From positions 16,469,237 through 16,533,236 of the forward strand of contig OX388307.1 in the NCBI GenBank assembly GCA_947579605.1: a stretch of 64,000 nucleotides of DNA, read 5' to 3'. The position numbers and the translations under genes are program-made. The DNA comes from Athripsodes cinereus (Eukaryota; Arthropoda; Insecta; Trichoptera; Leptoceridae). The notes beneath the pieces are model-generated. The model was not told the origin of the DNA and searched no databases. It worked only from the letters and a program-made list of their open reading frames with translations. Shown here piece after piece: positions 10,871-22,700 of the stretch (position 1 is the first letter of the stretch; each line of letters starts with the position of its first letter).

Positions 10871-13800
10871 ATGGCAGAAGACACAAACCAAAAAGGACTC
10901 CAAGATCCAGATTATGAGGATGTGTCATCTAGTCCCAGAAAGTCTGTGTTGTCAGATGAGCAGAAAATGGAGAGGCTAACTAATATAATAAATAAGGAAT
11001 TCTCGTCTGAAATTGAAAGGAAAGAGAAAGATATAGACATAATTGATGAACGGTTTGTAAATTCACTGTTTATTACCATTTGATCAGTGAACCTGGTTCA
11101 AAATTCTTATTACATTATATATATAGTTATATTTAAATATTAGCGAGTGACATCCTATACATATGATTTTTTAAACAAGAGCTGAATTAAACTTAGATGG
11201 ACACATTTAGGTTCATTGTTATTAGCTTACAGAATTTCATGTATCAATCAGTACCTAGATCAATTTTGAAGTCTCAGAGCTATGTTATTGTTTTTCATAT
11301 ATTTCAGATTATTACTGGCCAAGAAAACTCTTCACAGATTAAGGTATGCAATTGTAAAAAGTTACTATAACCCTAAACAATATCAACTCACAGAAGAAGA
11401 TATCCGTAAAGAAATTGTTAACCAAAAGGATCCCATTGCTAGAGCTAAGGTGATTTTGTGATAATATTATATATGTTATTTGAAGAAATGTTATTAAATT
11501 AATTCCACTTGATATATAATTGACAAATCTAACTGTAAGGACAACACTCATAATTTAATAAAGAAGTGTTCTTTTTTCCCATTAGATACACACTTTATTA
11601 AGAGATGAACAGAAAAGAATACATCCTGCTTTGAAGAAATTATTTGGTAAAAAACAAGATGTAGATTTGGATGATTTGTTCAAAATTAGGCCTCCAAGAA
11701 AAAGAAACAAACTTGATTCAAATGTAAGTTAAGTTGATTTTAAGCTAAGTCATTTTTACTGAAGTTAGCAAATTAAACAATTTTATGATGAAACCACTGC
11801 TATTTTAGGCAGGACCTTCCACTTCAGAAAATTTCACTATACCCGTTGATGATTCCATTGAAAATCTGCGGACTCATTTTAAAACGGAAATTAAAATTGA
11901 ACATGTTGATGACGATGAAATTGTGGAGCCAGTTAATGTAAAAGTTCCCAGATATGTAGAACCTAAAGATATGGAGAAAAATGTTTTAGAAATTGATACA
12001 GCAATCAGAAACAAGCAGAAAGAAAAGTTCAGAATTATAATTGGTAAATGTGCACTCTTCTATATAAGTATTTTCTTCATAAGGGTGAGAAGTAGTTTTA
12101 ATAAATATGTATTAAAGCAAGGATTTATTTTTAATGAATTATAATTGTGTGAATGTTAAAATTATCTGTGAAACTCTGCAAGATGTCTGTATGAGATTGA
12201 ATGCATGTGTCTATTAATGGTGTGTGCGTGATTTGGTTGTTTGATTTTATTTGTGTGAATTTGTCTGATTTAATTTATTATTGTTGTTAATGATTCTTTA
12301 TTGAAACAATATTGTTCAAAATTACAGAAATATACAAACAAAAGATATTAAAACATGCCTAAGAATATGACAGCCACACTAGCTATAAGGATGTGCTGTG
12401 GCTTTATTAATTTTTTTTGTGTGTATCAAACATCTGTTTTGCACTGTAAAAAAATAAGTAACTGAAAATTGCTTTTGAAGTCGGCTGGTGTTGCGCGGAG
12501 GTAACACTCTTGCCTTTGAGTCACGAGGTTCGATTCCTGGCCAAGGCAAAGTGAAGAATGACCTTTTCCAAGTTGTTCTTGCTGGGTGTTACATGTATAT
12601 GTGTGTAGTGCATTTTATATCTGTGGATTGTCGCGTTAGTACGCATAATACAAGATTCATTTTAGTTTGGGACTAGCTCGGTCTGTGTGAATTGTCTATG
12701 TAAAAAAAAGTCATTGTATCTCATATTGTTTCTTGTATATTTAAAAAGTGTTCCTTTTGTGTTTAAACTAATTCTAATATAACATGTATATTGTAAAGTC
12801 ATATGTGTTTTCTGTTATTCTAAGAGAGGAAATTATTTATTTATTATATAATACATACGTCCACTGCGTGAGCCTTTTACATGTTATATTATACATTAAA
12901 ACAAATCATAATTCTCATTCGCAACACAGTTGGAGCGAAACGAGAACAACAATACTATGTGATACATTGCACATTGAATTAGGTTGTATTTCCTTCTCCC
13001 TTCCTATAATTATTTTTTAAATATTGTGCTGTTAAATTGTTCCTAGTTTAGATACTTTAATTGGTGATGTAAATAATTAACTGTATTATTGTACTATTCA
13101 TTGTTAAAGCTAAAAATAAAATTTAAAAAAAACAATAGAAAAAAAATAAATATAATTGGGAGTCAAATTATAACATTTATAAAATTAGCCAAATCAAATC
13201 ATTCATAAAATTAGTCATGAAAAATGAAAACATTGGAGTGAGAGTGTAAAATGTTAATGTTTGGTAATATATCAAGAATAAAAATTGAAATATAGTAAGG
13301 AGATGTCAATTAGATTGAAGAAAAAATTAAAATTTATAAGAATTGTAATATATGATTGAAATGTCAAAACAATTAATTTATTATACATTGCAATGTCATT
13401 AAATAAAATAGGTATAGGTCAATTATATTATAAATTGTCTTTTAAATTTGATGGCTATATTATATTATAATTTAAAAGACGAAAATATAAACATGCTTCG
13501 AAATGCCCATTGTTAATTTATACATTAAAACAATTTATAATGTCATGTTTATATTTAGGTAAACTGTCAGCCAAAATGTCTGTATCTACCAGATTCTCCA
13601 ATCTGTGAATTCTAATCATAGGAGAGAAAAATATGTTATTATTCCTAGTGTTGGGTTCTCGAAATAACACAATTTGTGGTACTTCTGGTAGATATGTTGA
13701 ATTGAATCAGTGCAATTAATTCGGGTCAATCTATTTCTCCATTGAGAAGCTTATGAAAGAAACAAAAATCATATACTTTTCGACGGTTTTCTAAGTTGAG

Positions 13801-16800
13801 GATTATTGAGATTTATTGTTAGTACTTTCAGGCATATAATATTATTACTGTTGCAGGTAACACATCTAAATACACTCCATCTCATTCCGAAATGGATCGC
13901 TCCACTCACAGGTGGCTGTTATATGTGAGAGGTCCCAGAGACAAACCAGATATTTCTCATTTTGTACAATCTGTGATTATTAAATTAGACAATTCATATG
14001 CCCCACACAATATTATCAAATTAGTGTATGTCATCCCAAGTTTTATTTTAATTGGCATATTTATAAAGTTTTCCAGTCATTAAGTTTATCTGAGTGTTTG
14101 TTGTTTTTAGTTCTTCACCTTTTCATTTATCTCGTCGAGGCTGGGGAGAATTTACTGTAAATCTGCGAGTGCATTTCAAGAATGAGCGCCTGAATAAACC
14201 AGTCAACTTGGTGCATAACTTAAAACTTGACAGAAACTACACGGGCTTACAAACATTAGGTGAATATTCAGTTGGACTGTTTAGTCTGAATTAATTAAAT
14301 AATTTTAATCTAAACTGTGTTTGAAATTTTTTATTTTTCAGGTGGGGAAACTGTTGTTGATGTTTGGTTGTATCCTGACGAAACAATGATAGAAAAGGAA
14401 CAAACTCACTTTGACAGTGCAAGTGTTCACGAAAGTATACAACCCTCTAATACTGAATGTGAACATTTTAGTGAGTTGAGAATTAAGCATGAGGTGGAAG
14501 CTGATCCAAAAGTTGGCGATGAAAATGCTGTAGATGATATGTCCACTGCAATCACCAATCCAGAAACTGTTAATAATTGTATAAACTGGGAAAATAATGT
14601 TCCATTTGCTAAATCATTCATCAAATTGGAACCAATGGATATTAGTGAAAGTAATTATGAAAATATAGTTACATCACACAAAGCAAATGTATCAGAACAA
14701 AGTGATGTGTTAGACGTTAGAATCAATCGTGGATCTGTGATAAATGGTAAACTGATAAATAAACCCACAGTATTTAAATCTTCTGATCAATTGAGAAGCA
14801 GTCTTACAATTTCCACTAATCAAAAACCCAAAACTTTAGTTAAAACACATCCAAACAGTTTGTTGAAAATATCTGGTTTCCCTGAATGTGAAGAGTCTTC
14901 CAGTACTGGGAATGTTGAATATTCTAAGAAACAAATTATTCTAAGAAGTGACATGTCAGCTAGTATTGAGACAATTTTAGAAGACCATTGTTACGTAAAA
15001 GAAGAACATATGTTAAATATTTTTTTAGGAATTAGAATTGACCCAAGTAAAGGGTTAAAATCAAATGATAACAGTAGTGTAGTTTATAAGACATCTAATC
15101 AGTCCGCATGTCACAACAAGATTATGAGTCACCGAAATCTGAATATTGGATACTGTGAGAATGAGTCTCTTAATATTGTGACATCAATCATCAACTTTTT
15201 TAAAAGAAATATACAAAAAATGGATACCATCAGATCTGCTGTAAGTATAATGCTTAAAAAAATGCCACTGGTTCATAATTTGGCCGATACTGATGAATAT
15301 CAGATGATGTTTCCCTACACAGTTAGAGATGAAGAAGAGTTCTTCAAACTTCATTTCATCAAAAGGCGGAATTTAGAGGTAAGAGTCTGTACTCTATATT
15401 TGTTTTAACAGTGGAGCATCCGGCAATGAATTTGTCTTTCAATTTTTTCTGGAAGTTTTCAAGTGTCCTGTAAAAGGCAGGTGTTTGAAAAAATAAAAAC
15501 ATTTTACGTCTTAAATTCAACAATGAGGTACGCCACCCATTCTGAATGTCTTAATTTTTTGTTGGCACGGAGAGGGAGAATAACAAGCAAACCAGATGCT
15601 TACATGCATCTGGTTTGCTAGCTATTCCACTTGTGGGTTTTTCAATGTACTTATGCAGCTATTCCTGTCCTTTGCTGAATAGAAGCCTCCATAAATTTGT
15701 AACAAAATATTAATGATTTTTTTTTCTTTCATAGTGGACCAGAGCTAAAATGATAAAAAACTTTCTCAAGTCATACTGGTTACCTTCATTTCGAAACGAA
15801 GAAACTTGCAGACTGTGGAGCGTGAAACAAATAATTTTATTTTCCCATTACCACGGTTATTTTCCTGTAAAAAATAGCAGACAATTGGAAAATTATTGTG
15901 AAGATAATATGCTGGATAACAATGCTTTTGACAGAATGATGGAAATTTCAAGTCAACAAATAAACATAAATGATAGATTTCAAAGTGCTGTTCAGATTAA
16001 TTCTTTATCCAACATACACGAGTGCCGTATAGAAAATATTGTCATTAAAAAAGAGTTTCCGGAAGACCCATCCAGTTTATTGGATCAGAATACTTTAAGA
16101 AACCAACTGAAAATTGAATCCGATTATAAAATGAATGTTTCTGATGACAGCGATGATGAAATAGATATTTGTAGCATTGAGGAGTCGGGTTATAAAAAGA
16201 AGAATAATTGCAATACTGAAAAGAAAGTCAGCCATAGTATTGTCTTACCATTCAGTGATCACAATGAAAAATTATTGTGCTCCTATATTGAAAAAATTTG
16301 TGCAAAACAAGGTGTGGAATTACGGAATGAAGACATTGCCAATGGGTACAGTGACTGGTAAGTGTTGTAAAATATTTTTGATTTCATAATTATGAAATTT
16401 CATTTTAATCAAAATTTATATTTAATGTAATATTTCTTTTAACAGTTTGGCACATAAAACAATATTATCGGCTTTAAAATGTCTCATTGAGGATATTCTT
16501 CGTCGTTCCCTAGCTTTGAAAATGGCTTCATTAAATGAAATATATACACATAGTGAAAGAAATGGTTCAGGTACTAGGAACACGAACAAGCATTCCATGT
16601 GGGGAAGGTAAGCATGCTTGTCATATATATACACATAGTGAAAGAAATGGTTCAGGTACTAGGAACACGAACAAGCATTCCATGTGGGGAAGGTAAGCAT
16701 GCTTGTTATATATATACACATAGTGAAAGAAATGGTTCAGGTACTAGGAACACGAACAAGCATTCCATGTGGGGAAGGTAAGCATGCTTGTTATATAATT

Positions 16801-16995
16801 TATTTTGAAATACTTAGATATTTTTGTTCCTTGTTATTAACATTCAGATATGGTTTTTCCAGAAGTGAAAGTGGTTCACCCAGTATCGTCACCTTGAGAC
16901 ATGTCTATGAAGCTATCAACTCTAGACAAGAATTTGATGTTCTCACAAACTATGGTCTCGGAACATTGGAATTAGATTATGCAGAGAAACTATGA
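10871..16995 (+). CDS. D12: YEATS domain protein 2 / D12, ATAC histone acetyltransferase subunit
   Basis: Acyl-lysine reader subunit of the nuclear ATAC complex. Ten coding exons: 10871-11052, 11308-11449, 11586-11723, 11809-12043, 13857-14025, 14111-14259, 14342-15378, 15735-16357, 16446-16607 and 16848-16995. All introns are GT-AG, phases agree throughout, and they give 994 codons plus TGA. The N-terminal part is charged and helical. The YEATS fold spans about residues 245-355: [41 protein letters not shown] (the GW aromatic lines the acyl-lysine pocket in the family), [17 protein letters not shown] and VVDVWL. Exon 7 is a long, poorly conserved acidic linker. The C-terminus ([37 protein letters not shown]) resembles the family's histone-fold-like end. 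The fifth exon donor was set at GTATGT (14026) because it restores KLVSSPFHL. Exon 9 ends inside a three-copy 85-bp tandem repeat. The family identity is clear; exons are inferred. Confidence 0.93.
12483..12715 (+). mobile_element. tRNA-derived SINE, copy 1
   Basis: The tRNA-like head has a B box reading GGTTCGATTCC, followed by GGCCAAGGCAAAGTGAAGAATGA and a body ending AGTTTGGGACTAGCTCGGTCTGTGTGAATTGTCTATG. The same order of blocks recurs at 41804-42065 and, without the head, at 56132-56300. It lies in the fourth intron of D12, in the same orientation as the gene. It is not a functional tRNA gene: the cloverleaf is incomplete. Confidence 0.75.
15474..15650 (+). repeat. Dispersed repeat family A, copy in D12 intron 7
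   Basis: This copy shows the family order: AGGCAGGTGTTTGAAAAA, ACATTTTACGTCTTAAATTC, TGAGGTACGCCACCCATTCT, TTGGCACGGAGAGG, then CTATTCCACTTGTGGG. A local palindrome, GCAAACCAGATGC with its complement, lies at about 15586-15619. Other copies are listed at 17697-17960, 29776-29940, 30095-30265, 33226-33445, 53826-53930, 59090-59235, 60340-60505 and 62052-62230. Confidence 0.7.
16540..16792 (+). repeat. Three tandem copies of an 85-bp unit spanning a D12 exon end and its splice donor
   Basis: Units lie at about 16540-16622, 16623-16707 and 16708-16792. The anchor TAGTGAAAGAAATGGTTCAG starts at 16551, 16636 and 16721, exactly 85 bases apart. Each unit contains the exon-end sequence TCCATGTGGGGAAG followed by the donor GTAAGCATGC. 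Only use of the first donor (16608) keeps the reading frame into the last exon, because 85 is not divisible by three. The copies are almost identical, so the duplication is recent. Confidence 0.95.
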
Positions 16996-19733
16996 AAAAC
17001 ACGACATTATCATTAAACAATTTATTTTTAATCCCTGGTCTATCATTCTAACTTGTTTGACATTTTCAGCACTAATAATAAAAATGTCCTTAAGGTACAA
17101 GTCCTGACCAAGAACACCATAATTGGTGTAGATCTTAAAAAAAAGGAAGTCATTATCTGTAGAATAAAAATAAATATATTATTTTGTTTTAAAATTTCAA
17201 ATTACTAGAAATGAATTATCTTGTTACATTTCATGCAGAAACTTACACACTTTTACAATAATGAGGATTAATATTTTAACCTCATAAACACTTTAATGAC
17301 ATAGGTGTGACATACATACTTTTACCTTTCCAGTTGTAAGGCACTAGCGAGGGTGACATGTCCTAAAATGAAATTTTGTCAAAAACATTTTTATGCAAAT
17401 TGTGTATTTTAGATAATGAGAATTACAATCAATAATAATTTGTAGATATTTATTTATTGATTGATGTGTTTCAAGACACCCTGTTCCTAAGATTTTAGTT
17501 ATTTAAAAAACTTGCTGATCTAGAAGAAGCGTGCACGGATACGATTATGAATCATAATATCTTACAGAAAACAATGCATAGGCAGCTTTATGAAAACTGA
17601 TAGTATTTGGGGTGGCCCTGTGTTATGATAATGACTATAAATATCAAACACTAGATATATTACTGAGGATACACAAATATCTTATCCAAAAGAGTGAGGT
17701 ATTTTTCACCCTTTCTGAATCCCTACCTCTTATTGGCACATAGATGACAACTTGCATATTTGTAATATGCAGTTATTCTGTGTGTACTGCAAATCATAAA
17801 TATGTGGATTGTCCTCCCCTTGCCAAAAAAAAGGATAATCAAGATAGGTGGCATGCCTCATTGTAGATGTTAATTGTCTCATACATGAGGTTTTCGAACA
17901 GCTGCTTTTTACAGAAGACTCGAAAACTTACAAAAAAAAGCCGGAATCTGTTCTTTACTGGGGACTCCACGGGATAAGGATATTCAATTTTAATGTGATT
18001 CGGACTATAAAACAATAATTTTGAATTATATTTACCTAATTAGGAGGCAGCAGGCTACAAAATAAAACACAGTTCGTAACGTTTTTTTGTTTATTTAAGA
18101 ATTGAAATAATATTGTAATTGACAGATTCTCTCAGCGTGATATTCTCTTTCAGAACTGAACCATGTCAAGTCTGTGTATGTATTGTAATTTAGTAAAGAT
18201 ACCAGTGTGCAAGTGTTTAGTGAGTAACAATACTTTCATTAAAAATATTAATATGGACTTTATTTTTAATCATTACAATCATACTCCAATACTATCATTA
18301 AAATTAATAAAAGAATAGATAATAAAAAATTAACTAAATAAAGTAATATTGTATACAAACTAAACCTAATTCTTTGCTATCGAATGAAAAAATATTTGCA
18401 ACATGTCTTCAGATGGAAAAATGCTCTTTAAAGTACCTAATAATGATCAATTTATTTTGATGTGTTCAAATACAACAATAATACTATGTAGAATCAACAT
18501 GTGAATGAACACCAGTACTATACAAATCTGTACACATCAAGTTATCTTATGTATTACATCTACATGTTAATTTCAAACAAAATGAAAAGGAATGGATTAA
18601 TAAAAAGTGTTTAACAAAGATTATATTATTTAATACATCACAGCTGTTTAGTTGGCGGATAGAATAACAGTTTTTCAAATAAAGATGTATGTGGACTCTT
18701 CTATCCATATTGTGTTAACATAAAAGCATGTTTCTTCACCTGTATCAATTATTTTCAACCTGATACTAATCATTTTACATTGTGCTAGACAAATTAAGTT
18801 ACCATGCTTTATAAAATCAATTGTTTTTTTTTTAAAATAGACTTCAATTCCAGTCAATTAAATTTAATGAAAATAATTCTCAATTAACTTTCGAAAAATA
18901 TGGTTCTGTAATTAACTGGCCTGTCTACTCATTAGCGCCTCGAGAATACTAAAATAATAGAAATTATTAGAAACAATAATATTACACTACCTGTACTCAT
19001 ATTTAAAAATAAAAAGAATTGATTAATTACAAATTATAATACATACATAATATAAACCATAAAATAATCAATTACATATACCTACGTATAATATTTTAAA
19101 CACACGCATCTTATGTTTTAATATAAATGTAATTTTACTTGATACTTGTATCATGTGCAGTTCAATCTCCAATTTATTATATTCCTGTCTCTTCTGTTGA
19201 AAGTCTTCATGTTGGCCAAACAAACCATTTGTATTTCGTTGCACATGACAGTCATATTCCATTCCTTTATTTCTTAACCTCAATATAAAATAATTCAATC
19301 ATAATAAAAACATACAAACAACTTATATGTATCATAAAATATACTCGTTAGTGTAATGAATGAATATAATAATATCTGTATTTTTTTACATTTTAGAGTT
19401 TTTAATTTTTTTTGTGTTTTTTGTTTTATATATTTTTTTTGGTTTTTATATTTTTTGGCCTCCCATAGGCTACACAAGTTTTAAATGAGAATAATGTAAG
19501 TTATAGCAAATGGGTGGAATATTAAGAATAAGGATGAAAAGAATACTATACTGCACCCACTGTCAGATACTTCTCCTCATACTATTTAAAATATTCACAT
19601 CAATATTAATAAAAATACTTTAATACAGTTTAGCTGAATTAAATGCTTTATTAGATGTTAGATAGTTATTAGATGGTAATGATGAATAATTAATATGTAC
19701 TTGAAATAATATCAGGAGACAAAACAAAATTGA
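16996..19733. other. D12 3' flank and convergent intergenic region
   Basis: D12 (plus) and antizyme (minus) converge here, so both 3' untranslated regions lie in this stretch. An AATAAA-type signal for D12 is plausible near 17166. 17697-17960 contains diverged family A repeat pieces in opposite orientations. The rest is A+T-rich with no credible coding frame. Confidence 0.55.
17697..17960. repeat. Diverged family A repeat pieces in inverted arrangement
   Basis: About 17697-17795 resembles the forward family (ACTTGCATATTTGTAATATG, TATTGGCACATAGA). About 17818-17960 resembles the reverse orientation (AAGATAGGTGGCATGCCTCATTG, then TTTTTACAGAAGACTCG). Both are well diverged. Confidence 0.5.
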
Positions 19734-22700
19734 TTACTCCATGATGTAAACCATGTAGAGGAAATCAGGATGGTTGGGTCCATCTTGAGATGGCCCTAAC
19801 AGTTGAAAGCCCATGAACATGAAGGTGCGAAGCAGAGCGACACGGTCATTGTGCCACTTGGGGATGCAGAGGATACAGCGCTCGCAGCCGAGACGCTCCT
19901 CAGCAAACTCCAAAAGGGTTATGAAAGATTCCTTGGAGCCACTGCTTAGCACAGGTGGCACAGTCATGAACAGAGTTTTATCTTCCAATACCTGCAAATA
20001 CATTTCACAATTGCCTTATTGTTTTCTTTAAATAGAATTTGGACAATAGCACTTTGGTTTGTAAGCCTAATTATTTCATGTCCAAAATAAGCATTCAAAG
20101 TTTTGGAATACATAGGTATGATCTTTATGGCATTAATATCAGTATCTAATCAAAAAGATACTTACGGTCTTCCACTGGCTGTGTGTTGTCTCAGTGAGGA
20201 AGATGTTGAAGTCGATCTTGACTGGTTTCACATCCTTCAGTTCACAGATTTTAGTGATCACCTGAAACAAAAACAAAAAAGAAATATGAATTGAAAATGC
20301 TCAAGTAATTTTTGTATTATTTGAAACAAAGGTAAATAAGTGCTAAAATATTACCTCTTCACGATACTGGTTAGCAGCCTGGGTATCTTCCAGTGGTGAT
20401 AGAAGAGTAGTGGGAGTAGATGGGGTGGGGGGAGATGGAGCATCATCCTCAGATGTTACAGATGATACATCCCCTGTAAAAATAAAAATTAATGAAATTA
20501 AACATGACAATATCACTAATTAAAAAATTAGGTTTACTGGAAGACATTGCCTCAAGGCAATATGTACGCCTTTTGTACAAATTTATTTTGACAATAAATG
20601 TTTATAATTATTAAAAATAAAGCAAATGAGGTGAGACCTTTTATCAAAGAATAATAATTTTTCAGAACATGTCTCAAAAAACTGCATTATGTTACTGCTT
20701 GTATGACAATTTGATATTATAAAGGAACTACAACATGTCATGATTATATCATATGATTTGGGATTTTATTTCCTAAAAAGTACCAAACACATTACAGTAT
20801 AATTATTTACGATGTGTATAATTATTATACACATCGTAAATATTTTTTTTATAGATGAGGGTAGATATAAATGTAAGGGAATGTTTTCTTTTTAGGTGTA
20901 GAGTTGTGAGAGCTCTTGTATTTGACATTTTTGTGTTTTATTTGTTTCTATTATTTATTATACTTTTGTAATGTCTATGTTGTTTGTTGTTAGCCCCAAC
21001 ACAGGTGCATTGTACCTACCTAGTGGGGCAGCAACACCAACATTTTGTTAATAATTAATGTACTAATGTATTTTTCTCAAAAATGTGTAAATGTTTTTAT
21101 GTATAAGGAATTTGAATAGTGGGTTTTCCTAGTATGAACTATGTGTCAGAAAAGGACAGCACCCTCATACATTCTCTCTCAGGTGGCAGGTTTTTTGAAG
21201 AGGTACACAGTGTTGTTAAACATTGTCTTTCTGTATTATGTTACTTACAAGGTAGTATGGGAGGCGGAGCCGAGGGCACGGCAGGGACATCAGGACCACC
21301 ACAGAGGCCCGGCACCCAGGCACACCTGGAAACACTCGGCGGCCCCAGCGGAAGCGGCGGAGCGCTTGCTTCCTACACCTGACAAAGCAGCCTGCAGCTG
21401 TTGCTTCTGGATAGCTCCACTACTGCAATAAATAATTAATTTGTTGGATTATTTAAAAATATCATATTAGAGTGATAAAATATATTTTAATGGTTATGTA
21501 AAATGATATATCTATAACCAATAGATATTGAAGAAAAAAGTAAATAAACACAACCATCATACATACAGCTAAAATAAATTTACATTTCATTAAAGGGTTT
21601 TACAAATCCTTATACCTACATATTTTTTGCGGTGACCAATAAAATAAATTTCCTACTTGTGCTATACATACAAGAGATTTTTTTTCATTAATATTTGTTT
21701 TTACTTATTTTATAATATAGGTAGATTTTATCAGTAGTAAGAAATGAAATGAAGTCAGCTTATGAAAAAAATGTTACCAACAACAAAATTATTTTTCCAT
21801 AATATTGACAGGAAACTCCATAAAACAGACACTGTCGTGTTTAACAAACAATGGGAGGGTGGTGAATTATTAATATTTAAATCTTTAGAGCATTATTTGT
21901 AACCAGTGATATGTTACAACTAGATTCGCAATGTCATACAAATATTCTCTAAAAATGTGTACCCACCCCGTCGAGGTACAATACCTGAGTAATATATATT
22001 CATCTCTTTTCTTATGTATATATTCATCTCTATCTACCGGCCTTTGTCGTCTGAAAAAATCTCCATTCTCATATTGTCTATCTCTTGTTATCTACAAACA
22101 ATTTATATGTGTGTCGCTTTTTTTCAAACTAAAAATTGCGGCACCAAGGACCGCAACGAGATTTTATTGATGGTACATGTTTGAGATTCATATTGCAAAT
22201 CTAGGTATAACATATCACTGTTTGTAACTAGTTTCTTTACAAAGCAGATTATAAACTTTATATTGTTTAGTATATAAACATAATAATTGATTATACATTT
22301 TAGGTATCAAGCAAATATTTATGATATAATTACACAAATGCAAAAATAATAATCATAACATGACACCTACTAGGTACAATAAAATGATTTTTATTTTTAA
22401 ATATGTACAATTAAAGAGGAATATTATGTGACCAAAATAAACAGTACTGATAATATATTCACAGTTGGAAACCAGGTCACGATATACCGTACACAAACCA
22501 TATGATAGCTATGTACATACATACATCTCTCAGTGTTAATAAACACTGGCAAATGGGATTACAATAAGTGTATCTCTACAATTACTACGCATATACATTA
22601 TTATCATCAGTTCTCTATAACTGCAGTACAAAGATATGTCAAATAATTCAATGCATAGATAAACTGAGACTAAACAAATAATGAATAGGTATAATCACCA

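Noticed and set aside
12483..12560. Possible tRNA gene (B box GGTTCGATTCC)
   Set aside because: No complete cloverleaf or acceptor stem can be drawn, and the same body follows the head in another copy, so it is a SINE.
16540..16792. Regular direct repeats resembling a CRISPR array
   Set aside because: There are only three units with no variable spacers, and they are a head-to-tail duplication of an exon end in a eukaryotic gene.
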